Positions 37,269 to 48,023 of a stretch of DNA of 64,000 nt are shown here, in pieces. Made by a program: the position numbers and the translations under genes. Location of the stretch: contig NZ_JACCJY010000005.1 of NCBI RefSeq assembly GCF_014596085.1, positions 186,001 through 250,000 on the forward strand. The letters run 5' to 3'. Each line of letters starts with the position of its first letter. Positions within the stretch are counted from its first letter, which is position 1. The stretch is from Azospirillum tabaci (GTDB lineage: Bacteria > Pseudomonadota > Alphaproteobacteria > Azospirillales > Azospirillaceae). The notes beneath the pieces were generated by a model. It was not told the DNA's origin and made no database searches. It was given only the letters and a program-made list of their open reading frames with translations.

Positions 37269-39344
37269 TTATTCCATCAGCCGCGGCCATGATCCGGTCA
37301 GGCGGCCGTAACCCGCCGCGACCGACGCGTCGTAGAGGGGCAATGGCTGGCGCAGCCGTTGCCCCGCGTCGCGTCCAAGGGTGCGCACCGCGGTCGCCAG
37401 CCGCCCGTCCGGCGGCCAGGATCCGCCGGGACTGAAGGGCACGGTCAGCGCGATGCCCTGTTCCAGCCGCCCGCCGTAGCGACTCTGCGCGCCGTCCGGA
37501 CCCTCGGTCCAGGTGACGTGGGCGGACAGGCGGATGCCGCCGCCGAAGGCGCGCATCAGTTCGAGCGTGCCGCCCCAATCCCCGCCGAGATAGCGCCCCA
37601 GCCGGATCACGCCCGTGGTGGCGGCCCCCGGCGTTTCCCAATAGACGCTGGCGTGGCCGGTGTTCCGCCCGCTTTCCGGGGCAAGGCGCAACGCGTCGTC
37701 TGGCGGGCGCTTCCAGACGCGGTTGAGGTCGAGCCCGAGCGACCAGCGCGCCGTCAGGGGGTGGTACAGCGCCTCGGCTCCCACACCGCCGAACATCTCC
37801 TCGAAATGGCCGATGGACAGGCGCGTGCTCCAGTTCTCGGCGGGCGCGGCCAGCCACGCGGCGTACAGCCGCTCGACCGCGGCGATGCGGTCGGCGTAGC
37901 GCGGCAGGTCGCTGCGCACCGGCTCCGCCGCCGGGATGGCGTTGGTGTCGAGGAGGTGGAGGTTGTGGCTGACGTTCACCCGCAGCCCGCTGCTCAGAAC
38001 CAGCCCACGCAGCGGTTCCGCCGTCAGCACCGCGTCGCCGTAGGTCCGCTGCACCAGCGGGGCGCTCTGCTCGAACAGGCTGGCTTCCAGGGTCGGGGTG
38101 ACGGTCAGGACGAGCCGCCCAGGCCAGTCCGGCGGAGGACCGGCGGAGCGGGCCACGCGAACCGTCCGCCAGATTTCCTCGGGGCTGCCGCGCTTGCCGG
38201 CCGCCTGCTCCACGGCGCGGCGCGACAGAGTGACGGCGGTGCCATCCAGCCCGGCGCTGCCGGTGGCGACGGTCAGCCATTCGACCTCCGGCGGCGCGCC
38301 GGCGGCCAGCAGGCGGGCGGCACGGCCCACCTCCTGCGCCAGCGGAGCGGTGCCGGCACCCGCCGGGTCCAGCCACAGCGCCGCCCGGTCGCCTCCGATC
38401 AGCGCAGCGCGGGCGGGCAGCCGGTGAAGCCGGGCCAGGGCCGCGATGTCCGTGGCGGGCAGGGCGGCGTCCGGCGAGGCGGGACGGGCGCCCACCGCGG
38501 GTGGCGGCGTGCGCGGGGTGGCTTCCGCGTCCTGCCGTGGGTCGAAACGGGCGGCGAGGCGCAGCATGGCGCGCGATCCCTGCTCGATGCCGGCGCCCAG
38601 CTCCAGCCAGTTCCAGGGGCGGTAGGCCAGACCGGCGTTCAGCGGCAGGCCGGGCTGGAAGCTCGGGTCGTCCTGCTGCTGGGCGCGGAAGCTGTCGGCG
38701 CTGTACTCCAGTTTGACGCTCAAGCCCTCCAGCGGCGTGTGCCATTCGACCCCGCCGAACAGGGCCGCGCGCTCCCCGGTGAACCACGCCTCCGGTCCGC
38801 GGGACGACGCCTTCGCCGGGTCGCGGTCGCGCTTGAAGCGCCCGCCGAGGAAGTGCAGCGGGTTGCGGACATGCCCGTAGTCACCGAGCCCGCCCCAGCC
38901 GATGCCCAGACTGAGATCGACGTCCCACCAGCGGCGCGAGGCGACCAGATACTCCCCCGCGAAGCGGCCTTTGCCCGGCAGATCCAGCCCGCCGCCGGTG
39001 ACGTCCCGCCCGCCGACGGCCAGCGCGGGCCACCACAGCCCCTCGCGCAGCAGGCGCAGCTTGGCGTCCACCCCCGGCTCGCTGAGGCCGTGCCAGCTCG
39101 GGTAGGTGCTGTCGCGGAGGGTGACCTCCAGGCCGGGAAGGAACTGCGCCCCGGCAAAGACATGACGGTGCAGACCACCGAGTGCGGTCAAACCGGCGGT
39201 CACCGTGCCGTCCGGCATCGCGCGCGCGGTTGGTGTTTGAAGCAGCCCGACGGTCCCCCAGTCGGACAGGGTGGGCTCAAGCCCCTCCGCCCGCGCAGGC
39301 AGGGTGGCGAAGGACAGCGCCAGAACGAGGAGAACGCGATTCAC
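37269..39344 (-). CDS. YjbH-domain outer membrane protein (exopolysaccharide-associated)
   Basis: A 691-residue exported protein with a signal peptide (about 1-19, ATLPARA) and the YjbH opening WGTVGLLQTPTARAMPDGTV. The rest is rich in alternating beta strands with aromatic ends, consistent with one or two outer-membrane barrels. YjbH-type proteins are linked to exopolysaccharide production in gammaproteobacteria; the partner genes yjbE, yjbF and yjbG are not recognised here. The small secreted repeat protein that converges on it could be a functional neighbour (inference). Confidence 0.83.
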   Translation of the reverse strand: MNRVLLVLALSFATLPARAEGLEPTLSDWGTVGLLQTPTARAMPDGTVTAGLTALGGLHRHVFAGAQFLPGLEVTLRDSTYPSWHGLSEPGVDAKLRLLREGLWWPALAVGGRDVTGGGLDLPGKGRFAGEYLVASRRWWDVDLSLGIGWGGLGDYGHVRNPLHFLGGRFKRDRDPAKASSRGPEAWFTGERAALFGGVEWHTPLEGLSVKLEYSADSFRAQQQDDPSFQPGLPLNAGLAYRPWNWLELGAGIEQGSRAMLRLAARFDPRQDAEATPRTPPPAVGARPASPDAALPATDIAALARLHRLPARAALIGGDRAALWLDPAGAGTAPLAQEVGRAARLLAAGAPPEVEWLTVATGSAGLDGTAVTLSRRAVEQAAGKRGSPEEIWRTVRVARSAGPPPDWPGRLVLTVTPTLEASLFEQSAPLVQRTYGDAVLTAEPLRGLVLSSGLRVNVSHNLHLLDTNAIPAAEPVRSDLPRYADRIAAVERLYAAWLAAPAENWSTRLSIGHFEEMFGGVGAEALYHPLTARWSLGLDLNRVWKRPPDDALRLAPESGRNTGHASVYWETPGAATTGVIRLGRYLGGDWGGTLELMRAFGGGIRLSAHVTWTEGPDGAQSRYGGRLEQGIALTVPFSPGGSWPPDGRLATAVRTLGRDAGQRLRQPLPLYDASVAAGYGRLTGSWPRLME

Positions 39345-39414
39345 GCCATGGTGGAGATTGTCGGGATGAATTCCCGATCCATGGCATTTTCATGCGTATG
39401 GATGCAACCTTTAT

Positions 39415-39437
39415 CCCTCTCCCCAGAGGAGGAGGGG
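39415..39437. repeat. Imperfect CCCTCTCCCC palindrome
   Basis: CCCTCTCCCC-AGA-GGAGGAGGGG, a degenerate member of the dispersed palindrome family, lying between the gcvR-like gene stop and the yjbH-family start. Confidence 0.6.
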
Positions 39438-39464
39438 ATAATCGGGGATGATGGAAGAGAGGCG

Positions 39465-39989
39465 TTACAGCGGTTCGGCGGTGCAGGTCAGGCCCATCGT
39501 CTCCGCGGTGTTGGCGACCGCGGACAGGCAGGTGCCGGAACGCTCCGGCGGGATCGAGACGGCGAAACGGATGGTGTAGCGCCCGCCTTCCCGCTCCGGC
39601 AGGGTCTGGGCGTCGAGCCGGACGATGTTCGCCTCGAACTGGGTGAAGATTTCCGACAGGCGGGCGATCAGGCCGGGCTGGTCACCGCCCGACACCTCCA
39701 CGCGGTGGGTGATGCGGGCCAGCGGGCCGGGGTTGGGATCGAAGTCGAAGGGCGTCACCTTGATCTGCGCGCCCGACAGTTCCGGCAGGCTCGCCAACCC
39801 CTCCTGCACCTCTTCGACGGGAACGCCGTCCGGCAGTTCGCAGACCGCCGAGAATTCCGCCCCCGACCCCATCACCGCGAAGGTCGCGTCGCGCAGGTTG
39901 GCCCCCAGCCCGAACAGATGGCCGGTGACCGCCGAGACAAGGCCGACGCGGTCGGGGCAGAAGGTCGAAACCAGCGCGAGGGACGACAC
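39465..39989 (-). CDS. Tandem ACT-domain protein, GcvR-like
   Basis: A 174-residue cytoplasmic protein made of two ACT domains: about 4-80 (LVSTFCPDRVGLVSAVTGHLFGLGANLRDA) and 92-170 (VEVSGGDQPGLIARLSEIFTQFEANIVRL). This is the architecture of GcvR, the glycine cleavage repressor partner in E. coli. No GcvA or gcv operon is in the window, so the regulatory target is unknown; a general amino-acid-sensing role is safer. ATG at 39989 starts directly at the first domain. Confidence 0.8.
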   Translation of the reverse strand: MSSLALVSTFCPDRVGLVSAVTGHLFGLGANLRDATFAVMGSGAEFSAVCELPDGVPVEEVQEGLASLPELSGAQIKVTPFDFDPNPGPLARITHRVEVSGGDQPGLIARLSEIFTQFEANIVRLDAQTLPEREGGRYTIRFAVSIPPERSGTCLSAVANTAETMGLTCTAEPL

Positions 39990-40013
39990 AGGGAATCCTC
40001 CGATGCTGAAGCT

Positions 40014-40144
40014 CTCTCCCCCTGGGGAGAGGGTTGGGTGAGGGGGCGATGCGCCCGGCAGGGCGAAGAAAAACGCCGGATGAGTCGGCGTGGCGCGCCT
40101 TCGGCGCCCCCCTCATCCTGACCTTCTCCCCAGGGGGGAGAAGG
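40014..40144. repeat. Composite palindromic repeat element
   Basis: Left hairpin CTCTCCCC-CT-GGGGAGAG (40014-40031) is followed by GGTTGGGTGAGGGGG, an inner GC-rich palindrome (GGCGCGCCTTCGGCGCC around 40093), CCCCTCATCCTGACC, and right hairpin CCTTCTCCCC-AGG-GGGGAGAAGG (40122-40144). Left and right halves are roughly inverted relative to each other. It fills the gap between the gcvR-like start and the tldD stop. Confidence 0.7.
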
Positions 40145-40150
40145 GAAACA

Positions 40151-41584
40151 TCAGGCCGCCGTGCCGCCCACGGTCAGGCCGTCCAAGCGCAGGGTCGGCT
40201 GGCCGACGCCCACGGGAACGCCCTGGCCGTCCTTGCCGCAGGTGCCGACGCCGGGGTCCAGCTTGGTGTCGTTGCCGATCATCGAGACGCGGGTCAGGCT
40301 GTCCGGGCCGTTGCCGATCAGCGTCGCGCCCTTCACCGCCGGGCCGAGCTTGCCGTCCTCGATCAGATAGGCCTCGTTGGCGGAGAAGACGAACTTGCCG
40401 CTGGTGATGTCCACCTGCCCACCGCCGAAGTTCTTGGCGTAGAGCCCCTTCTTGACCGACTTGATGATCTCCTCCGGCTCATAGGCGCCGGGGCGCATCA
40501 CGGTGTTGGTCATGCGCGGCATGGGGTGGCAGGCGAAGCTCTGGCGCCGCCCGTTGCCGGTCGGGCGCATGCCCATCAGCCGGGCGTTCATGCGGTCCTG
40601 CATGTAGCCGACCAGGATGCCGTCCTCGATCAGCGTGGTGCACTGGCCGGGGGTGCCCTCGTCGTCCACGGTGATCGAGCCGCGGCTGTTCTCGATGGTG
40701 CCGTCGTCCACGATGGTCACGCCGGGGGCGGCGATGCGCTGGCCCATCAGACCGGCGAAGGCCGAGGTCTTCTTGCGGTTGAAGTCGCCCTCCAGCCCGT
40801 GGCCGATGGCCTCGTGCAGCAGGATGCCCGGCCAGCCGTTGCCGAGGACGACGGTCATCTCGCCGGCCGGGGCTGGAACCGACGACAGGTTGACGAGCGC
40901 CGAGCGCAGCGCCTCGTCCACGAAGGCGCGCCAGGTCTCCGGCTGCATGTAATGTTCGTAGGTGACGCGCCCGCCGCCGCCGTGGCCGCCCGTTTCCATG
41001 CGGTCGCCCTCGGCCACCACGACGGAGACGTTCAGCCGGACCAGCGGCCGCAAGTCGGCGACGCGCACGCCGTCGGCGCGGATGATCTGTACCGCCTGCC
41101 ACTCGCCGCTGATCGAGCAGGAGACCTGCCGCACCCGCGGGTCCTTGGCGCGGGCGTAGGCGTCGATCTCCGCCAGCAGCTTCACCTTCGCCTCGAACGG
41201 GACCAGGGGCAGGGGGTTATCGGGGATGTAGAGCGCGCGGTTGGTGCCGGCGGGCGGCTCGGCGAAGGTGCCGGCGTGTCCGGCCTGGACGGCGCGCACC
41301 GTCGCGGCGGCGCGGCGGATGGCGTCCTCCGACAGGCTGGAGGCGTGGGCGAAGCCGGTCGCCTCGCCGGCGATGGCGCGCAGGCCAAATCCCTGGGTGG
41401 TGTCGAAGCTGGCCGCCTTCAGCTTGCCGTCGTCCCAGCCCAGCGATTCGCTCTGCGAATATTCCAGATACAGTTCGCCGTCGTCCGCTCCCCGCAGCGC
41501 GTCGGCCACCACCCCCTCGACACGGGAACGGTCCAGGCCGGCGCGGTTGAAGAACAGATCGTCGGTGACGGCAAGCGCGCTCAT
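40151..41584 (-). CDS. tldD: Metalloprotease TldD
   Basis: Zinc-dependent protease subunit that with TldE (PmbA) degrades unfolded peptides and processes some bacteriocins. The 477 residues are the normal length. The zinc motif HEAIGHGLEGD gives His257, Glu258 and His262, and a C-terminal cysteine lies in GTCGKDGQG. The ATG at 41584 has GGAG five bases upstream. The frame is open far upstream (to 43159) only as the antisense of the DUF3422 gene. The partner tldE is not in this window. Confidence 0.95.
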   Translation of the reverse strand: MSALAVTDDLFFNRAGLDRSRVEGVVADALRGADDGELYLEYSQSESLGWDDGKLKAASFDTTQGFGLRAIAGEATGFAHASSLSEDAIRRAAATVRAVQAGHAGTFAEPPAGTNRALYIPDNPLPLVPFEAKVKLLAEIDAYARAKDPRVRQVSCSISGEWQAVQIIRADGVRVADLRPLVRLNVSVVVAEGDRMETGGHGGGGRVTYEHYMQPETWRAFVDEALRSALVNLSSVPAPAGEMTVVLGNGWPGILLHEAIGHGLEGDFNRKKTSAFAGLMGQRIAAPGVTIVDDGTIENSRGSITVDDEGTPGQCTTLIEDGILVGYMQDRMNARLMGMRPTGNGRRQSFACHPMPRMTNTVMRPGAYEPEEIIKSVKKGLYAKNFGGGQVDITSGKFVFSANEAYLIEDGKLGPAVKGATLIGNGPDSLTRVSMIGNDTKLDPGVGTCGKDGQGVPVGVGQPTLRLDGLTVGGTAA

Positions 41585-41752
41585 GGGGACTCCGGGGTAT
41601 CGGTCTATCGTAGGACAACGATGCGGCACCGGCGCTCTCGCACCCGCACCCGCGATGTGGTCTAAGATCAGACTTATAGTGTGGCGACGGGCGGCCCATC
41701 CGGCAAGGCTCGTCGTCTGTGGCGGAAGGGGCTTGGAAGGGGAATGGCCGCG

Positions 41753-43114
41753 ATGACCGACGACGCGCTGGCGATGGGCCGCACCGGCAACGGGGACGCC
41801 GCCCGCTCCCTGGCCCACCCCCTGAAGAACCACGCCCTGCGCGTGACCCTGACCAATGAGGTGCACACCCGCCCGCCGGAGGTTCTGTCCACCCCGGTGC
41901 GCGCCACCATGCTGGCGATGCTGTCGGGGGAAGGCGCGTCGGAGGCCGACCGGCTGCATCTGGAGAAGCTGTGCGACTGGGCCGGCGTGCCGCGCCCGCC
42001 CGCCGGGGCCACCCATTACAGCGGCTCCTTCGGCAGCTTCCGCCTGAAGTGGGAGCGGCACACCGAATTCTCTACCTGGACCATCTTCCGCCCCAACGCC
42101 GCCGCTCCGGCGGGCGTGCTGGTCGATCCCTTCCTGGAGCCGGCGCTGAACGCGGTGCCCAAGGATTGGCTGGCCGACCTGCCGGGCGAGTTGATGGTCG
42201 GCGTCCATGTCGCCGTCCTCGACGCCGAATCGCCGGAGCCCTCGGCCAACATGCTGGCGGCGATGTTCGGTTCGCCGAGCTACATCGGGACGCGCATCTC
42301 CGGGCGGGCGGCGACGGCCTGGACCGACTTCCGCATCCATGGCGACGGCTTCTCGCGCATCCTGATCGCCGACCACGCGATGACGCCCAACCAGGCGGGC
42401 CGCGTCGTGCAGCGCCTGCTGGAGATCGAGACCTACCGGGTGATGGCGCTGCTGGCGCTGCCGGTGGCGCGCGGCGTGCTGCCGCGCATCGGCCCGATCG
42501 AGGCCGATCTGGCCGACCTGACCACACGCATCGCCACCCTGCGCGGCCTGGACGACGAGCGGGAGCTGCTCGACCGGCTGACCCTGCTGGCCGCCCAGAC
42601 CGAGCAGATCGCCGCGGAGACCGCCTACCGCTTCGGCGCGGCGCGGGCCTACTACAACCTCGTGGAAAAGCGCATCGTCGAGCTGCGCGAGATCCGCATC
42701 GAGGGCCTGCCCACGGTCGGCGAGTTCATGGACCGCCGCCTCGCCCCGGCGATCCGCACCTGCGAGGCGGTGGAATCGCGCCTGCAGGCTTTGTCCCAGC
42801 GCGTGGCCCGCGCCAGCGACCTGCTGCGCACCCGCGTGGAGATCGCCGTGGAGGGGCAGAACGCCGAGCTTCTCCTCTCCATGGACAAGCGGGCGCAGCT
42901 GCAGCTCCGCCTGCAGGAGACGGTGGAGGGGCTGTCGGTGGTGGCGATCAGCTACTACCTCGTCGGCATTGTCGGCTACGCGGCGAAGGGTCTGAAGGGA
43001 CTCGGGATGAAGGTCGATCCCGACCTGCTCGTCGGGCTGATGATCCCCATCGTCATCGCCTTCGTCTGGTCCGGCGTGCGCCGAATCCGCAAGGTCATCA
43101 CCGGCGGACACTGA
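41753..43114 (+). CDS. DUF3422 family protein
   Basis: About 453 residues matching the DUF3422 family. It opens with HPLKNHALRVTLTNEVHTRPPE and has a conserved HYSGSFGSFRLKWERHTEFSTWTIF segment. A long helical part (about 220-390) follows, ending in two hydrophobic helices, a domain pattern resembling CorA-like tails. The function is unknown; it is probably an inner-membrane protein with a large cytoplasmic part. ATG at 41753 has GGAAGGGGA at suitable distance; ATG at 41744 is too close to it. It is divergent from tldD. Confidence 0.85.
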   Translation: MTDDALAMGRTGNGDAARSLAHPLKNHALRVTLTNEVHTRPPEVLSTPVRATMLAMLSGEGASEADRLHLEKLCDWAGVPRPPAGATHYSGSFGSFRLKWERHTEFSTWTIFRPNAAAPAGVLVDPFLEPALNAVPKDWLADLPGELMVGVHVAVLDAESPEPSANMLAAMFGSPSYIGTRISGRAATAWTDFRIHGDGFSRILIADHAMTPNQAGRVVQRLLEIETYRVMALLALPVARGVLPRIGPIEADLADLTTRIATLRGLDDERELLDRLTLLAAQTEQIAAETAYRFGAARAYYNLVEKRIVELREIRIEGLPTVGEFMDRRLAPAIRTCEAVESRLQALSQRVARASDLLRTRVEIAVEGQNAELLLSMDKRAQLQLRLQETVEGLSVVAISYYLVGIVGYAAKGLKGLGMKVDPDLLVGLMIPIVIAFVWSGVRRIRKVITGGH

Positions 43115-43253
43115 CCACCGACGGACACTGGCGGCCCCGGAGCTTTTCCGTTCTAACACGGTGGTGGGTTACCGCAGCGCAAACGGCGACCGGATGGCGC
43201 CATCCGCGCAAGGTCGCTTGCGTCCTACACCAGGGACGTGCAAGCCTAAAAAC

Positions 43254-43281
43254 TTGATTTTCCGAGACAATTCGCTATACC
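43254..43281 (+). promoter_or_regulatory. Candidate promoter of the cox operon
   Basis: TTGATT (43254-43259) and TATACC (43276-43281) with 16-base spacing in a locally AT-rich stretch. This would give a leader of about 325 bases before coxB. Confidence 0.5.
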
Positions 43282-43286
43282 ATCAA

Positions 43287-43307
43287 ACTGCGACAGCTTG
43301 TCGCAGT
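43287..43307 (+). promoter_or_regulatory. Candidate RegR/RegA/PrrA-type redox operator
   Basis: Perfect inverted repeat ACTGCGACA-GCT-TGTCGCAGT beginning six bases after the -10 element, so it would cover the transcript start. Its core GCGACAGCTTGTCGC (43290-43304) agrees at 13 of 15 positions with the RegR box as I remember it, GNGRCRTTNNGNCGC, missing only the central TT. RegBA/PrrBA-type systems control cytochrome oxidase genes in other alphaproteobacteria. The position suggests repression when bound (inference). Confidence 0.45.
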
Positions 43308-43614
43308 GCGAAGCCGATACGGAAGCTCAACTTCTGTTCTGATGTGGGCTTGAAACCGGCATTGCGCCTATGTCCTTCGTGTAGGGACGCCTGACTTGTA
43401 CCCAAGCGCAGTGCAGGGTTAAGCTCGCGCTGCGGGGACCGTGCCAGCCACAAACGGCACGATCCCTGCATAGACCGGCACCGTCGCAACGCCCGGACGC
43501 GCAACCGCCCGACAGGGGTGGAACGCGCCAGGGAAACAGGGGCGAAGGCGGGTCCGGCGGGAAGGGACGACCGCCGTCCGCGACCGTGGGCGGCGGGCAA
43601 CGAAGAGGGTGGGG

Positions 43615-44460
43615 ATGAAGACGCAGACCCTGAACGCTGCCGTTCTGGCGGCGCTGACATCTTTGTGTGGATTTGCCGCGACCGGTTCCGCCGCCGAACC
43701 CCACCCCTGGCAATTGGGGCTTCAGGAGGCGGTCACACCGGTCAAGCACGCCATGGACTCCTTCCATGACCTGCTGACGGTGATCATCGTCGCCATCGTC
43801 CTGTTCGTGGCGGGGCTGCTGGCCTGGGTGGCGCTGCGCTTCAACGCCAAGAAGAACGCCGTGCCGTCCACCACCTCGCACCACACGGTGCTGGAGATCG
43901 CCTGGACGGTCATTCCGGTCATCATCCTGATTGTCATCGCCGTGCCGTCCTTCAAGCTGCTCTATCAGGCCGAGCGGCTGCCGGAGGCGGAGATGACCAT
44001 CAAGGTCACGGGACGGCAGTGGTTCTGGGACTATGAGTATCCCGACCACGGCAACATCGCCTTCTCCAGCTACATGGTCCAGGATTCGGAGCTGAAGCCC
44101 GGCCAGAAGCGCCTGCTGGAGGTGGACAACCGCGTGATCCTGCCGGTCGGCACGACCGTGCGCGTGCTGGTCACCGCAGGCGACGTCATCCATTCCTGGG
44201 CGGTGCCGAGCTTCGGCGTGAAGAAGGACGCCGTGCCGGGCCGCGCCAACGAAACCTGGGTGCGGATCGAGAAGGAAGGCGTCTATTACGGCCAGTGTTC
44301 CGAGATCTGCGGCGTGAACCACGCCTTCATGCCGATCGCGGTCGAGGCCGTGTCGAAGGAGGCCTTCAACCAGTGGGTCGAGAAGGCCAAGACCGCTTAC
44401 GGGACCCCCGACACCAAGCGCGACGTCGCCCAAATGCCGTCCGCCGGGGCCGTCCAGTAA
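43615..44460 (+). CDS. coxB: Cytochrome c oxidase subunit II (aa3-type)
   Basis: Takes electrons from cytochrome c through the binuclear CuA centre. At 281 residues it has a signal peptide (FAATGSAAEP), two membrane helices (about 35-60 and 80-105) and a periplasmic cupredoxin domain. CuA ligands are visible in CSEICGVNHAFMP (two Cys, His, Met) and in HSWAVPSFGVKKDAVPG. The WFWDYEYPD aromatic patch is present. ATG at 43615 follows GAGGGTGGGG; a GTG six bases earlier is in frame. It is the first gene of the oxidase operon. Confidence 0.96.
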   Translation: MKTQTLNAAVLAALTSLCGFAATGSAAEPHPWQLGLQEAVTPVKHAMDSFHDLLTVIIVAIVLFVAGLLAWVALRFNAKKNAVPSTTSHHTVLEIAWTVIPVIILIVIAVPSFKLLYQAERLPEAEMTIKVTGRQWFWDYEYPDHGNIAFSSYMVQDSELKPGQKRLLEVDNRVILPVGTTVRVLVTAGDVIHSWAVPSFGVKKDAVPGRANETWVRIEKEGVYYGQCSEICGVNHAFMPIAVEAVSKEAFNQWVEKAKTAYGTPDTKRDVAQMPSAGAVQ

Positions 44461-46140
<1,680 letters not shown>

Positions 46141-46206
46141 CCATCGGTTGTGACCATGACGCCGGGGGTGCCTGGGAGGCTCCCTCCGGCTGGAGGATAG
46201 TGAAGT

Positions 46207-47136
46207 ATGACGGACCTGAGCATTGAACGGGTCTCGACAGGTCCGGTCTCCGGATCGACGCCGGGTGACTACATTGAACTGCTCAAGCCGCGGGTGATGT
46301 CGCTCGTGGTGTTCACCGGGCTGGCCGGCATCGTGCTGGCGCCCGGGCACATCCACCCCGTGCTGGCGGCGGTGGCGGTGCTGTGCATCGCGGTCGGGGC
46401 CGGAGCCTCGGGCGCCATCAACATGTGGTACGACCGCGACATCGACGCGGTGATGTCGCGCACCATCCGCCGCCCGATCCCGTCGGGGCGGGTGGAGCCG
46501 GAGAACGCGCTGGCCTTCGGGGTGATCCTGGCCGCGGCGTCGGTCGTGGTGATGGGGCTGGCGGTCAACTGGGCGGCGTCGGCGCTGCTGGCGATGACCA
46601 TCGGCTTCTACGTCTTCGTCTACACCATGTGGCTGAAGCGGCGGACGCCGCAGAACATCGTGATCGGCGGGGCCGCCGGCGCCTTTCCGCCGATGATCGG
46701 CTGGGCGGCGGTGACGGGCGGGGTGGAATTGCCCTCGATCCTGCTGTTCCTGCTGATCTTCCTGTGGACGCCGCCGCATTTTTGGGCGCTGGCGCTGTTC
46801 CGCAACGGCGACTACACGCGCGCCGGGGTGCCGATGATGCCGGTGGTCGCCGGTCCGGACGCCACCAAGCGGCAGATGCTGGCCTACACGCTGGTCCTGC
46901 TGCCGGTCGCGGTGGCGCCGTACTTCCTGGGCACCGGCGGCCTTGCCTATCTGATCGGGTCGAGCCTGCTGGGCGCCTTCTTCGTGCTGTGCGCGGTCCG
47001 CGTGCTGCGCGCCACCGACGACAAGCCGGCCAAGCAGATGTTCGGCTTCTCGATCCTCTACCTGTTCCTGCTGTTCGCCCTGCTGATGGGCGAGCATCTG
47101 GTGAGCGGATTCCTGACGACCGGAGGCGGGGCATGA
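46207..47136 (+). CDS. ctaB: Protohaem IX farnesyltransferase (haem O synthase)
   Basis: Adds farnesyl to haem b to make haem O, the precursor of haem A. The 309-residue polytopic prenyltransferase of the UbiA superfamily has the Asp-rich motif [15 protein letters not shown] and the paired loop [23 protein letters not shown]. It opens with [18 protein letters not shown] as in the family. It lies between coxA and ctaG, as usual in alphaproteobacterial cox operons. Its stop overlaps the ATG of the 44-aa gene. Confidence 0.96.
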   Translation: MTDLSIERVSTGPVSGSTPGDYIELLKPRVMSLVVFTGLAGIVLAPGHIHPVLAAVAVLCIAVGAGASGAINMWYDRDIDAVMSRTIRRPIPSGRVEPENALAFGVILAAASVVVMGLAVNWAASALLAMTIGFYVFVYTMWLKRRTPQNIVIGGAAGAFPPMIGWAAVTGGVELPSILLFLLIFLWTPPHFWALALFRNGDYTRAGVPMMPVVAGPDATKRQMLAYTLVLLPVAVAPYFLGTGGLAYLIGSSLLGAFFVLCAVRVLRATDDKPAKQMFGFSILYLFLLFALLMGEHLVSGFLTTGGGA

Positions 47137-47267
47137 CGATCATGGATGAATCCCACGAGGAACGCCGCAAGCGGCTGCGCGGGCGCAACTACGCGGTCCT
47201 GGCCGCGCTGATCGGGCTGGTGGTGATGTTCTATGTCATCACGCTGGTGCGGATGGGCGGTCACTGA
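47133..47267 (+). CDS. coxF: CoxF-like small membrane protein (44 aa)
   Basis: A 44-residue peptide with a charged N-terminus ([15 protein letters not shown]) and one membrane helix ([20 protein letters not shown]). Tiny single-helix proteins in this position, called CoxF, are typical of alphaproteobacterial oxidase operons and probably aid assembly. The ATG overlaps the ctaB stop (ATGA), with GGAGG just upstream. Confidence 0.78.
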   Translation: MTIMDESHEERRKRLRGRNYAVLAALIGLVVMFYVITLVRMGGH

Positions 47268-47311
47268 CCACGGAACGCCAAGCGGACAAACGGCAGGGAG
47301 GGAGCGGCACC

Positions 47312-47935
47312 ATGGGCGATCGGCCTGAAGGCGACAAAGGGCTCCGGCGGAAGAACCGCCTGTTCATGGCGGGGCTGTTCGGCCTCGTCTTCGGGATGGT
47401 CGGGCTGGCCTACGCCTCGGTGCCGCTATACGCGCTGTTCTGTCAGGTGACCGGCTTCGGCGGGACCACCCAGCGGGCCGACGCCGCGCCCGCGCGGCAG
47501 GTCGACCGCGTCATCAAGGTCCGCTTCAACGCCGACGTGAACCAGTCTCTGCCCTGGCGCTTCAGGCCGGAGCAGAAGGAACTGACGGTGAAGCTGGGCG
47601 AGATGGGGCTGGCCGCCTATCAGGCCGCCAACCGCACCGACCGGGCCACCGTGGGCACCGCGCTCTACAACGTCACGCCGGACAAGGTCGGCAAGTACTT
47701 CAACAAGATCGAGTGCTTCTGCTTCACCGAGCAGGTGCTGGAGCCCGGTCAGTCGGTGGACATGCCGGTGGCCTTCTTCGTCGATCCGGCCCTGGCCGAC
47801 GATCCGGCGATGGAGGACGTGACCACCATCACCCTGTCCTACACCTTCTTTCGCGCCAAGGACGAGACCCAGGTGCTGGCGCAGCACGCGACGCAGGCCG
47901 CGGGTGCGAAAGGCACCGGGACCGCGGCGAACTGA
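47312..47935 (+). CDS. ctaG: Cytochrome c oxidase assembly protein CtaG (Cox11)
   Basis: Delivers copper to CuB of subunit I. The 207 residues comprise one N-terminal membrane helix (MAGLFGLVFGMVGLAYASVPLY), the conserved cysteine in LFCQVTGFGGTT and the periplasmic beta-domain with copper motif KIECFCFTEQ and FFVDPALADDP. ATG at 47312 follows GGAGGGAG. It stands between coxF and coxC. Confidence 0.95.
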   Translation: MGDRPEGDKGLRRKNRLFMAGLFGLVFGMVGLAYASVPLYALFCQVTGFGGTTQRADAAPARQVDRVIKVRFNADVNQSLPWRFRPEQKELTVKLGEMGLAAYQAANRTDRATVGTALYNVTPDKVGKYFNKIECFCFTEQVLEPGQSVDMPVAFFVDPALADDPAMEDVTTITLSYTFFRAKDETQVLAQHATQAAGAKGTGTAAN

Positions 47936-48023
47936 GGACGGATCTAAAAAAGAGACACTCTGAACAGAGAATTAGGGCTGAACGAAGAAATCGGGCGAAA
48001 CAAACCGGGGTTGGAAAGAGACG

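Larger units (their letters stand above)
43115..43614. other. Upstream region of the cytochrome oxidase operon
   Basis: 500 bases without a convincing gene. It contains a sigma70-like promoter (43254-43281) and an immediately following palindrome. The remaining 300-base leader is GC-rich and includes an imperfect hairpin near 43433-43466 (GGGACCGTGCC...GGCACGATCCC). The ribosome site GAGGGTGGGG of coxB is at the right end. Confidence 0.55.

Noticed and set aside
41585..43159. Upstream extension of the tldD frame to 1002 codons
   Set aside because: The extension is antisense to the DUF3422 gene and lacks protein features; the ATG at 41584 with GGAG gives the normal TldD start.
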